Shown in pieces: positions 37,498 to 46,395 of a DNA stretch of 64,000 nucleotides; the stretch's first letter is position 1, and the number at the start of each line of letters is the position of its first letter. The notes beneath the pieces are model-generated. The model was not told where the DNA came from. It searched no databases and saw only the letters and a program-made list of their open reading frames with translations. Source of the DNA: Catenulispora sp. GP43 (GTDB taxonomy: Bacteria > Actinomycetota > Actinomycetes > Streptomycetales > Catenulisporaceae); the NCBI RefSeq assembly GCF_041260665.1, contig NZ_JBGCCT010000027.1, forward strand, positions 62,001 through 126,000, given 5' to 3'. The translations under genes were made by a program, and so were the position numbers.

Positions 37498-40353
37498 GTG
37501 GCCGTGCGCGGATTCCGTCCGGACATCGAAGGCCTGCGAGCCGTCGCCGTCGTGCTGGTGCTCGGCTTCCATGCCGCGGTGCCGGGGATGGCCGGCGGCT
37601 ACGTGGGCGTCGACGTGTTCTTCGTCGTGTCGGGCTACCTCATCACCGGCCAGGTGGTGCGGGGCAGCGGCTTCTCTCTCAAAGAGTTCTACGCACGTCG
37701 CGCGCGCCGCATCTTGCCGGCGGCGTCCGTGGTCCTCCTGTTCACCGCGGCGGCCACGTGGGTGTGGCTGCCACCGTTGCGCCAGCAGGACGTTGCGTAC
37801 GACCTCCTCAGCGCGGCGCTCAACGGCGGGAACTGGCGCTTCGTCGCGGACCAGACCAACTACCTGGCCGCGTCGCGGGCGCCGAGTCCGCTGCTGCACT
37901 ACTGGTCGCTCGGCGTCGAGGAGCAGTTCTACATCGTGTGGGCGCCGTTGGTGCTCCTCGCGATCCTGTTCGCCCGTAAGCGGAACAGGTCGGTGCGTGG
38001 CTATGTCCTCGCCGAGGTCCTGGTGCTGTCGGTTGCCTCGTTCGTGCTGTCGCTGCACTGGACGCACACGTCCTTGCCGCTCGCCTACATGGGCTCGCCG
38101 TCGCGTGCCTGGCAGTTCGGCGCGGGTGCGGTGCTCGCTGTGGCCATCGGCGGCAGATCGCTTGACTGCAAACGAACTCGGACAGCCGCCGGCTTCGCGG
38201 GCATGGCGCTGGTCGTCGCCGCGACCGCCAGCTTCAGCGCCAAGACGCCGTATCCCGGAACCGCAGCGCTGATGCCCGTTGCCGGTACCGTCCTCATTCT
38301 GTTCGCGGGCGCAGGGGAGTACCCGAAGTTCTCGATATCAGGGCTCGTCGCGACCAGACCGCCGCGCGCCGTCGGGCGCTTGTCCTTCACTCTGTATCTG
38401 TGGCACTGGCCGATCCTGGTCCTGGCTCAGGCGAGATGGGGCGACCTCCCCTGGGAGGCGTCCGCGATGCTGGCAGCGGCGTCGGCGCTCCCGGCTTATG
38501 CGACCATGCGCCTGGTCGAGCAGCCAGTCCGCTTCTCGAAGCTCATCACCGAAGTACCACGCCGAGGCATGGCCATCGGCGCGACAGCCGTGATGCTCCC
38601 TCTGGCCGCCGGTCTCGCGGTCGGGACCGGAGCGGCCCGCACTCTCGGCGGTGCCCAGGCCTTCGACCTCAGAAGCCTGCCGGCGGCGGCGTCGGGCGGA
38701 TCGCATCTCCTGGCATCCCCGGCGACGTACCGCACCGGCGGTCCGACCATGCCCACGCCGGCCCAGGCCCGCAAGGACTTCCCGCCGGACGGGGACTGCG
38801 AGGTGGCGCCGGCGGTCGCCGTCAGCCGGCCCTGCCTGTTCGTCCCGGCGCCCCAAGCGACGCCGTCGTCGACCGGCCTGGTCCGAGCCTCGAACCCGCC
38901 GGCTCCGGCCGACCTTCCCGCCGACCGCATCGTCCTCATCGGCGATTCCCATGCCGGCCAATGGTTCTCCGCCATCAGCCGCATCGCTGCGGACCGGCAC
39001 ATGGACGTCGAGGAACGCGTCAAACAAGGGTGTCCCTTCGCCGACCTCACGGTCAGCAGTCCCGTCCTCGGCCGCGACTATCGCGAGGGCCACACCTGGC
39101 GTGACTCGGTCCTGGACCAGCTCGGCAAGGAGCCGCGGCCGGCTCTGATCGTCATCTCCGAGCTGGACTGGTACGCCTCACCCGCGCAGACGAAGGCCGC
39201 GTGGGACCGTCCGCTGAGCGTGCCGGCCGGCCTCGGCGTCCCGATCGCCGCCATCCACGACACCCCCAAGCCCGACGCCGACATCCCGGTCTGCGTCTCC
39301 GGCTCGCACCATGACTGGAACGACTGCGCCTTCAGCAAAAGCAGCGCGCTGACCACCGATCCGCTCACCGCGGATCCCCGTGTCACGCCGATCGACTTCA
39401 GCTCCCTGCTGTGCCCCGATGCCAAGTGCCCGGCGGTCCTCGACAGTGTCCTTCTCTATCGCGACGACTCCCACCTCACCGATGCCGCCGCCTACCTCCT
39501 GATCTCGCGTCTCGCCGCGCGGCTTCCGTTCGCGAGCCCGTGGCGGACGGTGTTCGCCGCTGACTTCCAGGGGCCGGCCGGGTCCTCGCCGCCGTCCCGC
39601 GACTGGCTGATCGACACCGGCCACTGCTATCCGGGCTGTCCGGCGCCGGACTGGGGCACCGGCGAGGTAGAGACGATGAGTGCCGACCCGGCCAACGTCC
39701 AGCTGGACGGTCACGGCGCCCTACAGCTCACCCCGCTGCGCGCCGCCGACGGCACCTGGACCTCCGGCCGCGTCGAGACCCGCCGCTCCGACTTCGCCGC
39801 GCTGCCCGGCGGCGAGCTCCGGATCAGCGCCAAGGTCACGCTTCCCGATGTCACCACCTCCGACGGCACCGGCTACTGGCCCGCGTTCTGGGCGCTCGGC
39901 AGCGGCGTCCGCGACGGCAGCGCGCCCTGGCCGTCCGGCGGCGAGATCGACGTCCTCGAAGGGCTGGACGGTCACCCTTCCATGTGGTCCACGCTCCACT
40001 GCGGCGCGCCCTGCCACGAGCCGACCGGTCTCACCTCCGGCGAGCGTCCCTGTCCCACCTGCACCTCCGGTACGCACGAGTACTCCGTCGACATCGACCG
40101 CTCCCGCAGCCCCGAGCAGATCCGCTGGTCGGTCGACGACACCGAGGTCTTCCAGCTCGACGCCACCGCGGTCGACCCCGCGACCTGGGACGCCGCCGTC
40201 CACCACGGGTTCTTCGTGATCTTCGACCTGGCGCTCGGCGGCACCTTCCCCGGCTCGGTCGGCGGTCCGGCCGCCGCGCGTCCCGGCCCCGCCACCGCCG
40301 CCGGCCGCCCGATGACCGTAGCCGCCCTCCGGATCTCGACCCGGGAGGGATGA
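37498..40353 (+). CDS. Trimodular acyltransferase-3 / SGNH / GH16-like fusion protein
   Basis: A 951-residue membrane protein with three modules. Residues 1-395 form an OafA-type acyltransferase-3, with the conserved His25 (LGFHA) in helix 1 and about ten helices. Residues about 420-680 form an SGNH domain, with Ser484 in GDSH and the Asp657/His659 pair in DDSHLTD. Residues about 685-951 form a GH16-like domain with Glu816-Ile-Asp818-Val-Leu-Glu821 (ExDxxE) and the upstream YWPAFWALG segment. The first two modules occur together in peptidoglycan or polysaccharide O-acetylases; the GH16 addition is unusual. The extracellular modules could acylate and trim or transfer a beta-glucan. Start is GTG 37498; GTG 37504 is possible. 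Confidence 0.85.
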   Translation: MAVRGFRPDIEGLRAVAVVLVLGFHAAVPGMAGGYVGVDVFFVVSGYLITGQVVRGSGFSLKEFYARRARRILPAASVVLLFTAAATWVWLPPLRQQDVAYDLLSAALNGGNWRFVADQTNYLAASRAPSPLLHYWSLGVEEQFYIVWAPLVLLAILFARKRNRSVRGYVLAEVLVLSVASFVLSLHWTHTSLPLAYMGSPSRAWQFGAGAVLAVAIGGRSLDCKRTRTAAGFAGMALVVAATASFSAKTPYPGTAALMPVAGTVLILFAGAGEYPKFSISGLVATRPPRAVGRLSFTLYLWHWPILVLAQARWGDLPWEASAMLAAASALPAYATMRLVEQPVRFSKLITEVPRRGMAIGATAVMLPLAAGLAVGTGAARTLGGAQAFDLRSLPAAASGGSHLLASPATYRTGGPTMPTPAQARKDFPPDGDCEVAPAVAVSRPCLFVPAPQATPSSTGLVRASNPPAPADLPADRIVLIGDSHAGQWFSAISRIAADRHMDVEERVKQGCPFADLTVSSPVLGRDYREGHTWRDSVLDQLGKEPRPALIVISELDWYASPAQTKAAWDRPLSVPAGLGVPIAAIHDTPKPDADIPVCVSGSHHDWNDCAFSKSSALTTDPLTADPRVTPIDFSSLLCPDAKCPAVLDSVLLYRDDSHLTDAAAYLLISRLAARLPFASPWRTVFAADFQGPAGSSPPSRDWLIDTGHCYPGCPAPDWGTGEVETMSADPANVQLDGHGALQLTPLRAADGTWTSGRVETRRSDFAALPGGELRISAKVTLPDVTTSDGTGYWPAFWALGSGVRDGSAPWPSGGEIDVLEGLDGHPSMWSTLHCGAPCHEPTGLTSGERPCPTCTSGTHEYSVDIDRSRSPEQIRWSVDDTEVFQLDATAVDPATWDAAVHHGFFVIFDLALGGTFPGSVGGPAAARPGPATAAGRPMTVAALRISTREG

Positions 40354-40396
40354 CCGCTACCATCGGTGCCCTCGAGAACCCTGGGAGGGGCTGCGC

Positions 40397-40927
40397 ATGG
40401 CTGAGAAGTGGGCCGCTATGTCCAAGGGCGCACGGATACTGCTGGTCGCAGTGCTTCTCTATGTCGTGGAGGCGGTCCTGACAGTCGCGACCGACGCCGA
40501 CACCAACAACGGCTATGCGAGTGTCCTGATCGGCGCGGTCACCTCGACCTTCGGCACGTTCCTGGCGGTCGCCGCGCTGCGCACCGACTACCTCGCGGGC
40601 CTGCGGTTGCGCTGGCGGCTGCGCTCCGGCGCCGAGAGTGCCACCGCGACTGTGGCCGCCGTGGTCTCCTTCTACAACAGCGACTTCACCTATCCCGTCT
40701 TCGAGTACGCGACCCCCGACGGCGCCACCCACCGGCACGCCGACGCCTCCAGCCGCATGCTGGAGGTCGGGGCGACCGCCGAGGTGCGGTACGTCCCGGC
40801 CGAGGCCGACTTCGCGGTCGGGCCGATCGGCCGGTTCAACGTCGTGGTGTTCGCGGTCCTGGCGGCGCTGGGCGCGGTGTTGCTGGTGATGATGCCGTTG
40901 ATGACCGTGCAGGCGTTGTTCAGCTGA
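40397..40927 (+). CDS. DUF3592 family membrane protein
   Basis: A 176-residue membrane protein with two N-terminal helices (about 12-30 and 42-65), a soluble beta-rich segment (about 80-142) with the pattern YPVFEYATPDG, and a C-terminal helix (about 150-172). This order fits DUF3592, of unknown function. GGGAGGGG lies just upstream of the ATG. It is 43 bp downstream of the fusion protein gene and may or may not belong to the polysaccharide operon. Confidence 0.72.
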   Translation: MAEKWAAMSKGARILLVAVLLYVVEAVLTVATDADTNNGYASVLIGAVTSTFGTFLAVAALRTDYLAGLRLRWRLRSGAESATATVAAVVSFYNSDFTYPVFEYATPDGATHRHADASSRMLEVGATAEVRYVPAEADFAVGPIGRFNVVVFAVLAALGAVLLVMMPLMTVQALFS

Positions 40928-40981
40928 ACCAGCTGAATCAGGGGAAACACCGGGGACATCTGTCCGCGCCACACTGATCCG

Positions 40982-41440
40982 GTGAGCGCACCGACCATCA
41001 CCGTCGACGAGGTCCCCTGGGACGATCCGCGCGCGGTCGCTCTGCGTGACGCGCAGCGGGCCGAGATAGAGGCCCTCTACGGCCCGGGCAGCGAGCCCGG
41101 CGTCGCGCCGACCGCGGCGGACATCGCCGTCTTCCTGATCGCGCAGGTCGCGGGCGTGCCGGCGGGCTGCGGGGCGCTGCGTCCGCTGGAGTCCGGCGCG
41201 GCCGAGATCAAGCGCATGTACGTCGTGCCGGACCAGCGCGGCCGGGGTGTCTCCGGCGCCGTCCTGGCGGCGTTGGAACACGCAGCGGTAGCACGCGGCT
41301 GGCGCACGCTCCGGTTGGAGACCGGGCCCAAACAGGCCGCCGCGATCCGCTTCTACGAGCGTTCCGGCTACATACGGATCCCGGGTTTCGGAGCGTATGC
41401 CGATGAGCCGACGTCCCACTGCTACGCAAGAGAGCTGTAG
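40982..41440 (+). CDS. GNAT family N-acetyltransferase
   Basis: A 152-residue acetyltransferase. The acetyl-CoA pyrophosphate loop is VPDQRGRGVSGAVL (near 80-93, matching R/Q-x-x-G-x-G/A) and the C-terminal strand is FYERSGYIRIPGFG. It is closest to the single-domain type with an IKRMYVVPD strand, often annotated as a stress or polyamine acetyltransferase, but the substrate is unknown. The GTG at 40982 is used. It ends 127 bp before the trigger factor gene. Confidence 0.9.
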   Translation: MSAPTITVDEVPWDDPRAVALRDAQRAEIEALYGPGSEPGVAPTAADIAVFLIAQVAGVPAGCGALRPLESGAAEIKRMYVVPDQRGRGVSGAVLAALEHAAVARGWRTLRLETGPKQAAAIRFYERSGYIRIPGFGAYADEPTSHCYAREL

Positions 41441-41567
41441 CGAGTTCGGGGACCGTTTCCTTCAGGGGCGGCACTCCGGGTTACGATGGGGCTTCGTATC
41501 CCGTCCACGCGCGACGTCGCGCCATGACTCGAGGCTGCCGGCCGGCAGCGCCGCAAGGAGAGCAGCA

Positions 41568-42968
41568 GTGAAGAGCGCTGTCGAGACCCTGGACCCGACT
41601 CGGGTCCGGCTCACCGTTGAGGTCCCGTTCGAGGAGCTCAAGCCGAGCCTCGACGCGGCCTACAAGAAGATCGCCGAGCAGGTCTCGATCCCGGGCTTCC
41701 GCAAGGGCAAGGTCCCGGCCGCGGTCATCGACCAGCGCTTCGGCCGCGGTGCCGCGCTGGAGGAGGCCATCAACTCCTCCCTGCCGCAGTTCTACGGCCA
41801 GGCGGTCGAGGAGCACAAGATCGAGGTCGTCGGCCAGCCCGACGTGGACCTGACGGAGCTCGAGCCGGGCCAGGACCTGAAGTTCACCGCCGAGGTGGAC
41901 GTCCGCCCCGAGTTCGAGGTGCCGGCCTACGACGACATCGAGGTCGAGGTCGAGGACGCGACGGTGGCCGACGAGGCCGTGACCGAGCGCATCGAGGAGA
42001 TCCGCAAGCGCTTCGGCTCCCTGAAGGAGGTCGAGCGCGAGGTGGCCGACGGCGACTTCGTCACGCTGGACCTGGCCGCCTCGATCGACGGCGAGGTGCT
42101 GGAGGACGGCACCGCCAAGGGCATGAGCTACGAGGTCGGCTCCACCCAGCTGATCGAGGGCACCGACGAGGCGATCATCGGCAAGAAGGCCGGCGAGACC
42201 GCCTCCTTCACCTCCAAGCTGCTCGGCGGCTCGCACGCCGGCGAGGAGGCGACCATCGAGGTCACCGTCACCGCGGTCAAGGAGCGCGAGCTGCCCGAGC
42301 TGGACGACGAGTTCGCCCAGCTGGCCAGCGAGTTCGACACCATGGAGGAGTTCCGCACCAACGTCCGCGAGACGCTGGAGCGCTCCGAGCAGTTCGAGCA
42401 GGTCGCCTCGGCCCGGGACAAGGTCCTGGAGGTCCTGCTGGAGCGCGTGGACATCCCGCTGCCCAAGTCCGTCGTGGACGCCGAGCTGGCCTGGCGCAAC
42501 GAGGCCCTGGACCGGCAGATCGCGATGGGCGGCATGACCCGCGAGGGCTTCTTCAAGCTGCAGGAGAAGACCGAGGAGGAGTACGACGCCGAGCTCGCCG
42601 ACGAGGTGCGCGACGGGGTCAAGGCCCAGTTCATCCTGGACAAGCTGGCCAACGCCGAGGAGATCTCGGTGAACGAGGGCGAGCTGACCAACCACCTCAT
42701 CCAGCGCGCGCAGCAGGCCGGCATGCGTCCGGACGAGTTCGCCCAGCAGATCTCCTCGGCGGGCCAGATCCCGGCCCTGGTCGGCGAGGTCCGCCGCGGC
42801 AAGGCGCTGAACCTGGTCCTGGAGGCCGCCACGGTCAAGGACGCCTCCGGCAACGAGGTCGACGTCAAGAAGATCAACGCTCCCGACGTCGAGGACACCG
42901 ACGGCGAGAACCCGGACAGCCACGGCCGCGCGCCCGAGGACGAGCACTACGGCCACAAGCACGACTGA
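41568..42968 (+). CDS. tig: Trigger factor
   Basis: A 466-residue ribosome-associated chaperone and peptidyl-prolyl isomerase. It has an N-terminal ribosome-binding domain with the signature GFRKGKVP (near 45-52), a central FKBP-type PPIase domain (about 160-240) and a C-terminal helical arm domain with an acidic, His-containing tail. The GTG at 41568 is preceded by AAGGAG at a good distance. It starts the tig-clpP1-clpP2-clpX series, but a terminator hairpin separates it from clpP1. Confidence 0.96.
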   Translation: MKSAVETLDPTRVRLTVEVPFEELKPSLDAAYKKIAEQVSIPGFRKGKVPAAVIDQRFGRGAALEEAINSSLPQFYGQAVEEHKIEVVGQPDVDLTELEPGQDLKFTAEVDVRPEFEVPAYDDIEVEVEDATVADEAVTERIEEIRKRFGSLKEVEREVADGDFVTLDLAASIDGEVLEDGTAKGMSYEVGSTQLIEGTDEAIIGKKAGETASFTSKLLGGSHAGEEATIEVTVTAVKERELPELDDEFAQLASEFDTMEEFRTNVRETLERSEQFEQVASARDKVLEVLLERVDIPLPKSVVDAELAWRNEALDRQIAMGGMTREGFFKLQEKTEEEYDAELADEVRDGVKAQFILDKLANAEEISVNEGELTNHLIQRAQQAGMRPDEFAQQISSAGQIPALVGEVRRGKALNLVLEAATVKDASGNEVDVKKINAPDVEDTDGENPDSHGRAPEDEHYGHKHD

Positions 42969-42997
42969 TTCCGCGCCGTTCGAACACGCGGTCATAC

Positions 42998-43033
42998 GAA
43001 AGCCCCGTCCCCTGCGCAGGAGGCGGGGCTTTC
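42998..43033 (+). terminator. Terminator after tig
   Basis: GAAAGCCCCG (42998-43007) pairs with CGGGGCTTTC (43024-43033) and encloses an inner CCTGCGCAGG hairpin. It separates tig from the clpP genes. Confidence 0.85.
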
Positions 43034-43097
43034 GCGTATGCCGTCAGCGAACAAGGGCCGGGCCGCCGACGTCCCGGGGGAGCGGGGCGTTAGGGTC

Positions 43098-43107
43098 GTC
43101 CTAGGAC
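43098..43107. promoter_or_regulatory. Palindrome upstream of clpP1
   Basis: GTCCTAGGAC is a perfect 10-bp palindrome 80 bp before the clpP1 ATG, and it includes the -10-like TAGGAC. It could be part of the clpP1 promoter or a regulator site. I do not recognise a ClgR or HspR box. Confidence 0.35.
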
Positions 43108-43187
43108 CGGATCGATCACACCCCTGACAGGGCTCGTCGTCGCCGGTCCGGCATTTCCGCTTCCGACGAACCAGGCAGGGTGAACCT

Positions 43188-43814
43188 ATGACGACGCCGC
43201 TGACCCCGATGGCCCGTGCGGGCGTTGACAGCCCGCTCGGCCTGAGCGACCAGGTCTACAACCGGCTGCTGCGCAACCGGATCATCTTCCTGGGCACCCA
43301 GGTCGACGACGACATCGCCAACTCGCTCTGTGCCCAGCTGCTGCTGCTCACCGCCGAGGACAGCGAGAAGGACATCTACTTCTACATCAACAGCCCCGGC
43401 GGCTCGGTCTCGGCCGGCCTGGCGATCTACGACACGATGATGTACATCCCCAACGACATCGTGACCGTGGGCATGGGCATGGCGGCCTCGATGGGCCAGT
43501 TCCTGCTCACCGCCGGCACCCCCGGCAAGCGCTTCGCGCTGCCGAACACCGAGATCCTGCTGCACCAGGGCTCCGCGGGCATCGGCGGCTCGGCGGCGGA
43601 CATCCGGATCCAGGCCGAGCGCCTGCTGCGCAGCAAGAAGCGGATGGCCGAGCTGACCGCCCAGCACACCGGGCAGTCGCTGGACAAGATCGAGCTGGAC
43701 TCCGACCGCGACACCTGGTTCAGCGCCGTGGAGGCCAAGGAGTACGGCCTCATCGACGACATCATGACGCACGCCAACGACGTCCCCGGCGCCGGCGGCA
43801 CCGCCCAGGACTGA
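43188..43814 (+). CDS. clpP1: ATP-dependent Clp protease proteolytic subunit ClpP1
   Basis: A 208-residue ClpP with the complete catalytic triad: Ser101 in GMAASMGQ, His126 in ILLHQ and Asp175 in DRDTW. Actinobacteria assemble mixed ClpP1P2 rings, and the paralogue follows at 77 bp. The subunits receive unfolded substrates from ClpX or ClpC. The ATG at 43188 gives an N-terminus of about 20 residues before the core, which may be processed. Confidence 0.96.
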   Translation: MTTPLTPMARAGVDSPLGLSDQVYNRLLRNRIIFLGTQVDDDIANSLCAQLLLLTAEDSEKDIYFYINSPGGSVSAGLAIYDTMMYIPNDIVTVGMGMAASMGQFLLTAGTPGKRFALPNTEILLHQGSAGIGGSAADIRIQAERLLRSKKRMAELTAQHTGQSLDKIELDSDRDTWFSAVEAKEYGLIDDIMTHANDVPGAGGTAQD

Positions 43815-43891
43815 GGCCCGTGGCGAGCCCGCTCGCCCGCCCCCCCAGCCCCGCTTCCACCCGGCCGCCCCCTCTCGGAGGACCTCTTTCC

Positions 43892-44536
43892 ATGAACGAC
43901 ATGCTCTACCGCGGGCCCGAGCACGACGCCCGCTACATCGTCCCCAAGTTCAGCGAGCGCACCAGCTACGGCTTCCGCGAGTGGGACCCGTACTCGAAGC
44001 TGTTCGACGAGCGGATCATCTTCCTCGGCGTGCAGATCGACGACGCCTCGGCCAACGACGTGATGGCCCAGCTGATCACCCTGGAGTCGATGGACCCGGA
44101 CCGGGACATCTCGATCTACATCAACAGCCCCGGCGGCTCCTTCACGGCGCTCACCGCCATCTACGACACGATGCAGTGGGTCAAGCCGGACATCCAGACG
44201 GTCTGCATGGGCCAGGCCGCCTCCGCGGCCGCCGTGCTGCTGGCGGCCGGCACCCCGGGCAAGCGCCTGGCGCTGCCCAACGCCCGGATCCTGATCCACC
44301 AGCCCTGGAGCGAGGGCGGCCGCGGCGACCTGTCGGACCTGGAGATCCAGGCCAACGAGATCCTGCGGATGCGCACCGTCATGGAGCAGATGCTGGCCAA
44401 GCACAGCGGCCGCGACGCCGAGCAGGTGCACAAGGACATCGACCGCGACAAGATCCTGTCCGCCGACGAGGCCAAGGACTACGGGATCATCGACCAGGTC
44501 CTGACCTCCCGCACGGACACCCTGAACACGCGATGA
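43892..44536 (+). CDS. clpP2: ATP-dependent Clp protease proteolytic subunit ClpP2
   Basis: A 214-residue ClpP with Ser111 in GQAASAAA, His136 in ILIHQ and Asp186 in DRDK. The N-terminal segment of about 40 residues and the [17 protein letters not shown] region differ from ClpP1, as expected for the second ring type. The ATG at 43892 has a GGAGGACC ribosome site; an upstream in-frame ATG (43820) would add a Pro-rich stretch and is rejected. It is probably cotranscribed with clpP1. Confidence 0.96.
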   Translation: MNDMLYRGPEHDARYIVPKFSERTSYGFREWDPYSKLFDERIIFLGVQIDDASANDVMAQLITLESMDPDRDISIYINSPGGSFTALTAIYDTMQWVKPDIQTVCMGQAASAAAVLLAAGTPGKRLALPNARILIHQPWSEGGRGDLSDLEIQANEILRMRTVMEQMLAKHSGRDAEQVHKDIDRDKILSADEAKDYGIIDQVLTSRTDTLNTR

Positions 44537-44559
44537 CCGGTTGCGGACACTGATATATG

Positions 44560-44612
44560 GGCGGGGTGACCCGCCACGGGCCGTGGTATCGGATTATCAT
44601 TCGATGCCACGG
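44560..44612. promoter_or_regulatory. Two hairpins between clpP2 and clpX
   Basis: GGCGGG-GTGA-CCCGCC (44560-44575) is a 6-bp stem with a GTGA loop. Right after it CCGTGGTATCG (44581-44591) pairs with CGATGCCACGG (44602-44612) with one wobble across a 10-nt AT-rich loop. The first may end the clpP transcript; the second could be a terminator arm or a regulator site in front of clpX. Confidence 0.45.
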
Positions 44613-44752
44613 CCGATGCGCTCGCGATTGCCGAGCGCTCAAGCCTTGCCGGGGGTATGAGCGGTACCGTCTTGGGGGACAGACTACGAAGCGCCTCCAG
44701 GGCGCCAGTAGTGGGTCCAGCACCGGGATCTTCACAAAGGAGAAGCTCCACC

Positions 44753-46069
44753 GTGGCACGCATCGACAACGCCGACCTGCTGAAGTGCTCTTTCTGCGGC
44801 AAGAGCCAGAAGCAGGTCAAGAAGCTCATCGCGGGCCCCGGCGTGTACATCTGCGACGAGTGCATCGATCTGTGCAACGAGATCATCGAGGAGGAGCCCG
44901 GCGAGCCGGCCGCGGCCCGGGGCCTGGCCGAGCTGCCCAAGCCCAAGGAGATCTACGACTTCCTCGACGAGTACGTCATCGGCCAGGAGAACGCCAAGAA
45001 GAGCTTGTCGGTGGCGGTGTACAACCACTACAAGCGGGTGCAGGCCGGTGACTACCAGCGCGAGCGCGGCGGGCGCCGGGCCGAGCACATCGAGCTGGCC
45101 AAGTCCAACATCCTCATGCTGGGCCCCACCGGCTGCGGCAAGACCTACCTGGCGCAGACCCTGGCCCGGATGCTGAACGTCCCGTTCGCCATCGCCGACG
45201 CCACGGCGCTGACCGAGGCCGGGTACGTCGGCGAGGACGTCGAGAACATCCTGCTCAAGCTGATCCAGGCGGCCGACTACGACATCAAGAAGGCCGAGAC
45301 CGGGATCATCTACATCGACGAGATCGACAAGATCGCCCGCAAGGCCGAGAACCCGTCGATCACCCGGGACGTCTCCGGCGAGGGCGTGCAGCAGGCGCTG
45401 CTGAAGATCCTGGAGGGCACGGTCTCCTCGGTGCCGCCGCAGGGCGGCCGCAAGCACCCGCACCAGGAGTTCCTGCAGATCGACACCACCAACGTGCTGT
45501 TCATCGTGGCCGGCGCCTTCGAGGGCCTGGACAAGATCGTGGACGCCCGGGTGAACAAGCGCGGGATGGGCTTCACCGCCCAGCTGCGCTCCCGCTACGA
45601 CGTGGACACCACCGACGTCTTCGCCGACGTGCTGCCCGAGGACCTGCTCAAGTACGGCATGATCCCGGAGTTCGTGGGCCGGCTGCCGGTGGTCACCTCG
45701 GTGCACAAGCTGGACCGCGCGGCCCTGGTCCGCATCCTGGTCGAGCCGCGCAACGCGCTGATCAAGCAGTACCAGCGCCTGATGGAGCTCGACGGCGTGG
45801 AGCTGGTCTTCGAGGACGACGCCGTGGAGGCCATCGCCGACCAGGCGATCCTGCGCGGCACCGGCGCCCGCGGGCTGCGCGCGATCATGGAGGAGGTGCT
45901 GATGTCGGTGATGTACGAGGTCCCCAGCCACTCCGACGTCGGCACCGTGGTCATCACCGGCGAGGTGGTGCGCGAGCACGTGCTGCCCACGCTGGTGCCG
46001 CGGGACCAGCAGTTCCGGCGGACCGGAACTCAGCAGAACCTCAACGAGCGGCGGGAGCGGTCCGCTTAA
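44753..46069 (+). CDS. clpX: ATP-dependent Clp protease ATP-binding subunit ClpX
   Basis: A 438-residue unfoldase. The N-terminal zinc domain has Cys12, Cys15, Cys34 and Cys37, the Walker A is GPTGCGKT (124-131), the pore loop is GYVGED and the Walker [19 protein letters not shown] includes the RKH loop. It unfolds tagged substrates and feeds them to ClpP. The GTG at 44753 has an AAAGGAG site 10 bp upstream. A longer frame with an extra 32 residues is not supported by the family start. Confidence 0.96.
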   Translation: MARIDNADLLKCSFCGKSQKQVKKLIAGPGVYICDECIDLCNEIIEEEPGEPAAARGLAELPKPKEIYDFLDEYVIGQENAKKSLSVAVYNHYKRVQAGDYQRERGGRRAEHIELAKSNILMLGPTGCGKTYLAQTLARMLNVPFAIADATALTEAGYVGEDVENILLKLIQAADYDIKKAETGIIYIDEIDKIARKAENPSITRDVSGEGVQQALLKILEGTVSSVPPQGGRKHPHQEFLQIDTTNVLFIVAGAFEGLDKIVDARVNKRGMGFTAQLRSRYDVDTTDVFADVLPEDLLKYGMIPEFVGRLPVVTSVHKLDRAALVRILVEPRNALIKQYQRLMELDGVELVFEDDAVEAIADQAILRGTGARGLRAIMEEVLMSVMYEVPSHSDVGTVVITGEVVREHVLPTLVPRDQQFRRTGTQQNLNERRERSA

Positions 46070-46091
46070 GGTTCCTCAACAGACAGGCAAG

Positions 46092-46130
46092 GCGGCGGTT
46101 TGCTTCGGCGGACCGCCGCTTTCGCTCTTT
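46092..46130 (+). terminator. Terminator after clpX
   Basis: GCGGCGGT (46092-46099) pairs with ACCGCCGC (46112-46119), followed by TTTCGCTCTTT. It separates clpX from the toxin-antitoxin pair. Confidence 0.8.
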
Positions 46131-46137
46131 CGAGTAC

Positions 46138-46173
46138 TACCGTGGTAGCACCGGGGTCGTACCAGGGTAGGAT
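46138..46173 (+). promoter_or_regulatory. Twin operator and leaderless promoter of the mazEF-like operon
   Basis: Two copies of TACC-NN-GGTA occur at 46138-46147 and 46160-46169, 22 bp apart from start to start, or about two helical turns. A -10-like TAGGAT (46168-46173) overlaps the second copy and stands 6 nt before the antitoxin ATG, so the mRNA is probably leaderless. Ribbon-helix-helix antitoxins usually bind such paired short repeats. Confidence 0.6.
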
Positions 46174-46179
46174 TACCTC

Positions 46180-46395
46180 ATGGTGACGAAACTCAGCATC
46201 TCCCTCCCGGACGACGATCTGGCGTTCCTGGACGAGCTGAACGCGGAGTCGCGCTCGGCGGCGGTCCACAAGGCCATCGATCTGGCCCGCTCCCTGAGCC
46301 TGGTCGACGACTACACCGCCGCCTACGACGAATGGGTCGGCTCCGGCGACGCCGAGCTGTGGGAGGCCGTGCTCGGCGACGGGATCGCCGAGTGA
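46180..46395 (+). CDS. Ribbon-helix-helix antitoxin (MazE-like)
   Basis: A 71-residue protein with an N-terminal ribbon-helix-helix fold. The strand TKLSISLPDD is followed by helices LAFLDELNAES and RSAAVHKAIDLARSL. The C-terminal half (YDEWVGSGDAELWEAV) is acidic and rich in aromatic residues, as in the toxin-wrapping tails of MazE/CopG antitoxins. It overlaps the toxin gene by GTGA. It likely represses the operon with the toxin as co-repressor. Confidence 0.85.
   Translation: MVTKLSISLPDDDLAFLDELNAESRSAAVHKAIDLARSLSLVDDYTAAYDEWVGSGDAELWEAVLGDGIAE

Noticed and set aside
43084-43187. ClgR or HspR box before clpP1
   Set aside because: Only a simple 10-bp palindrome was seen, which does not match the patterns I know for these regulators.
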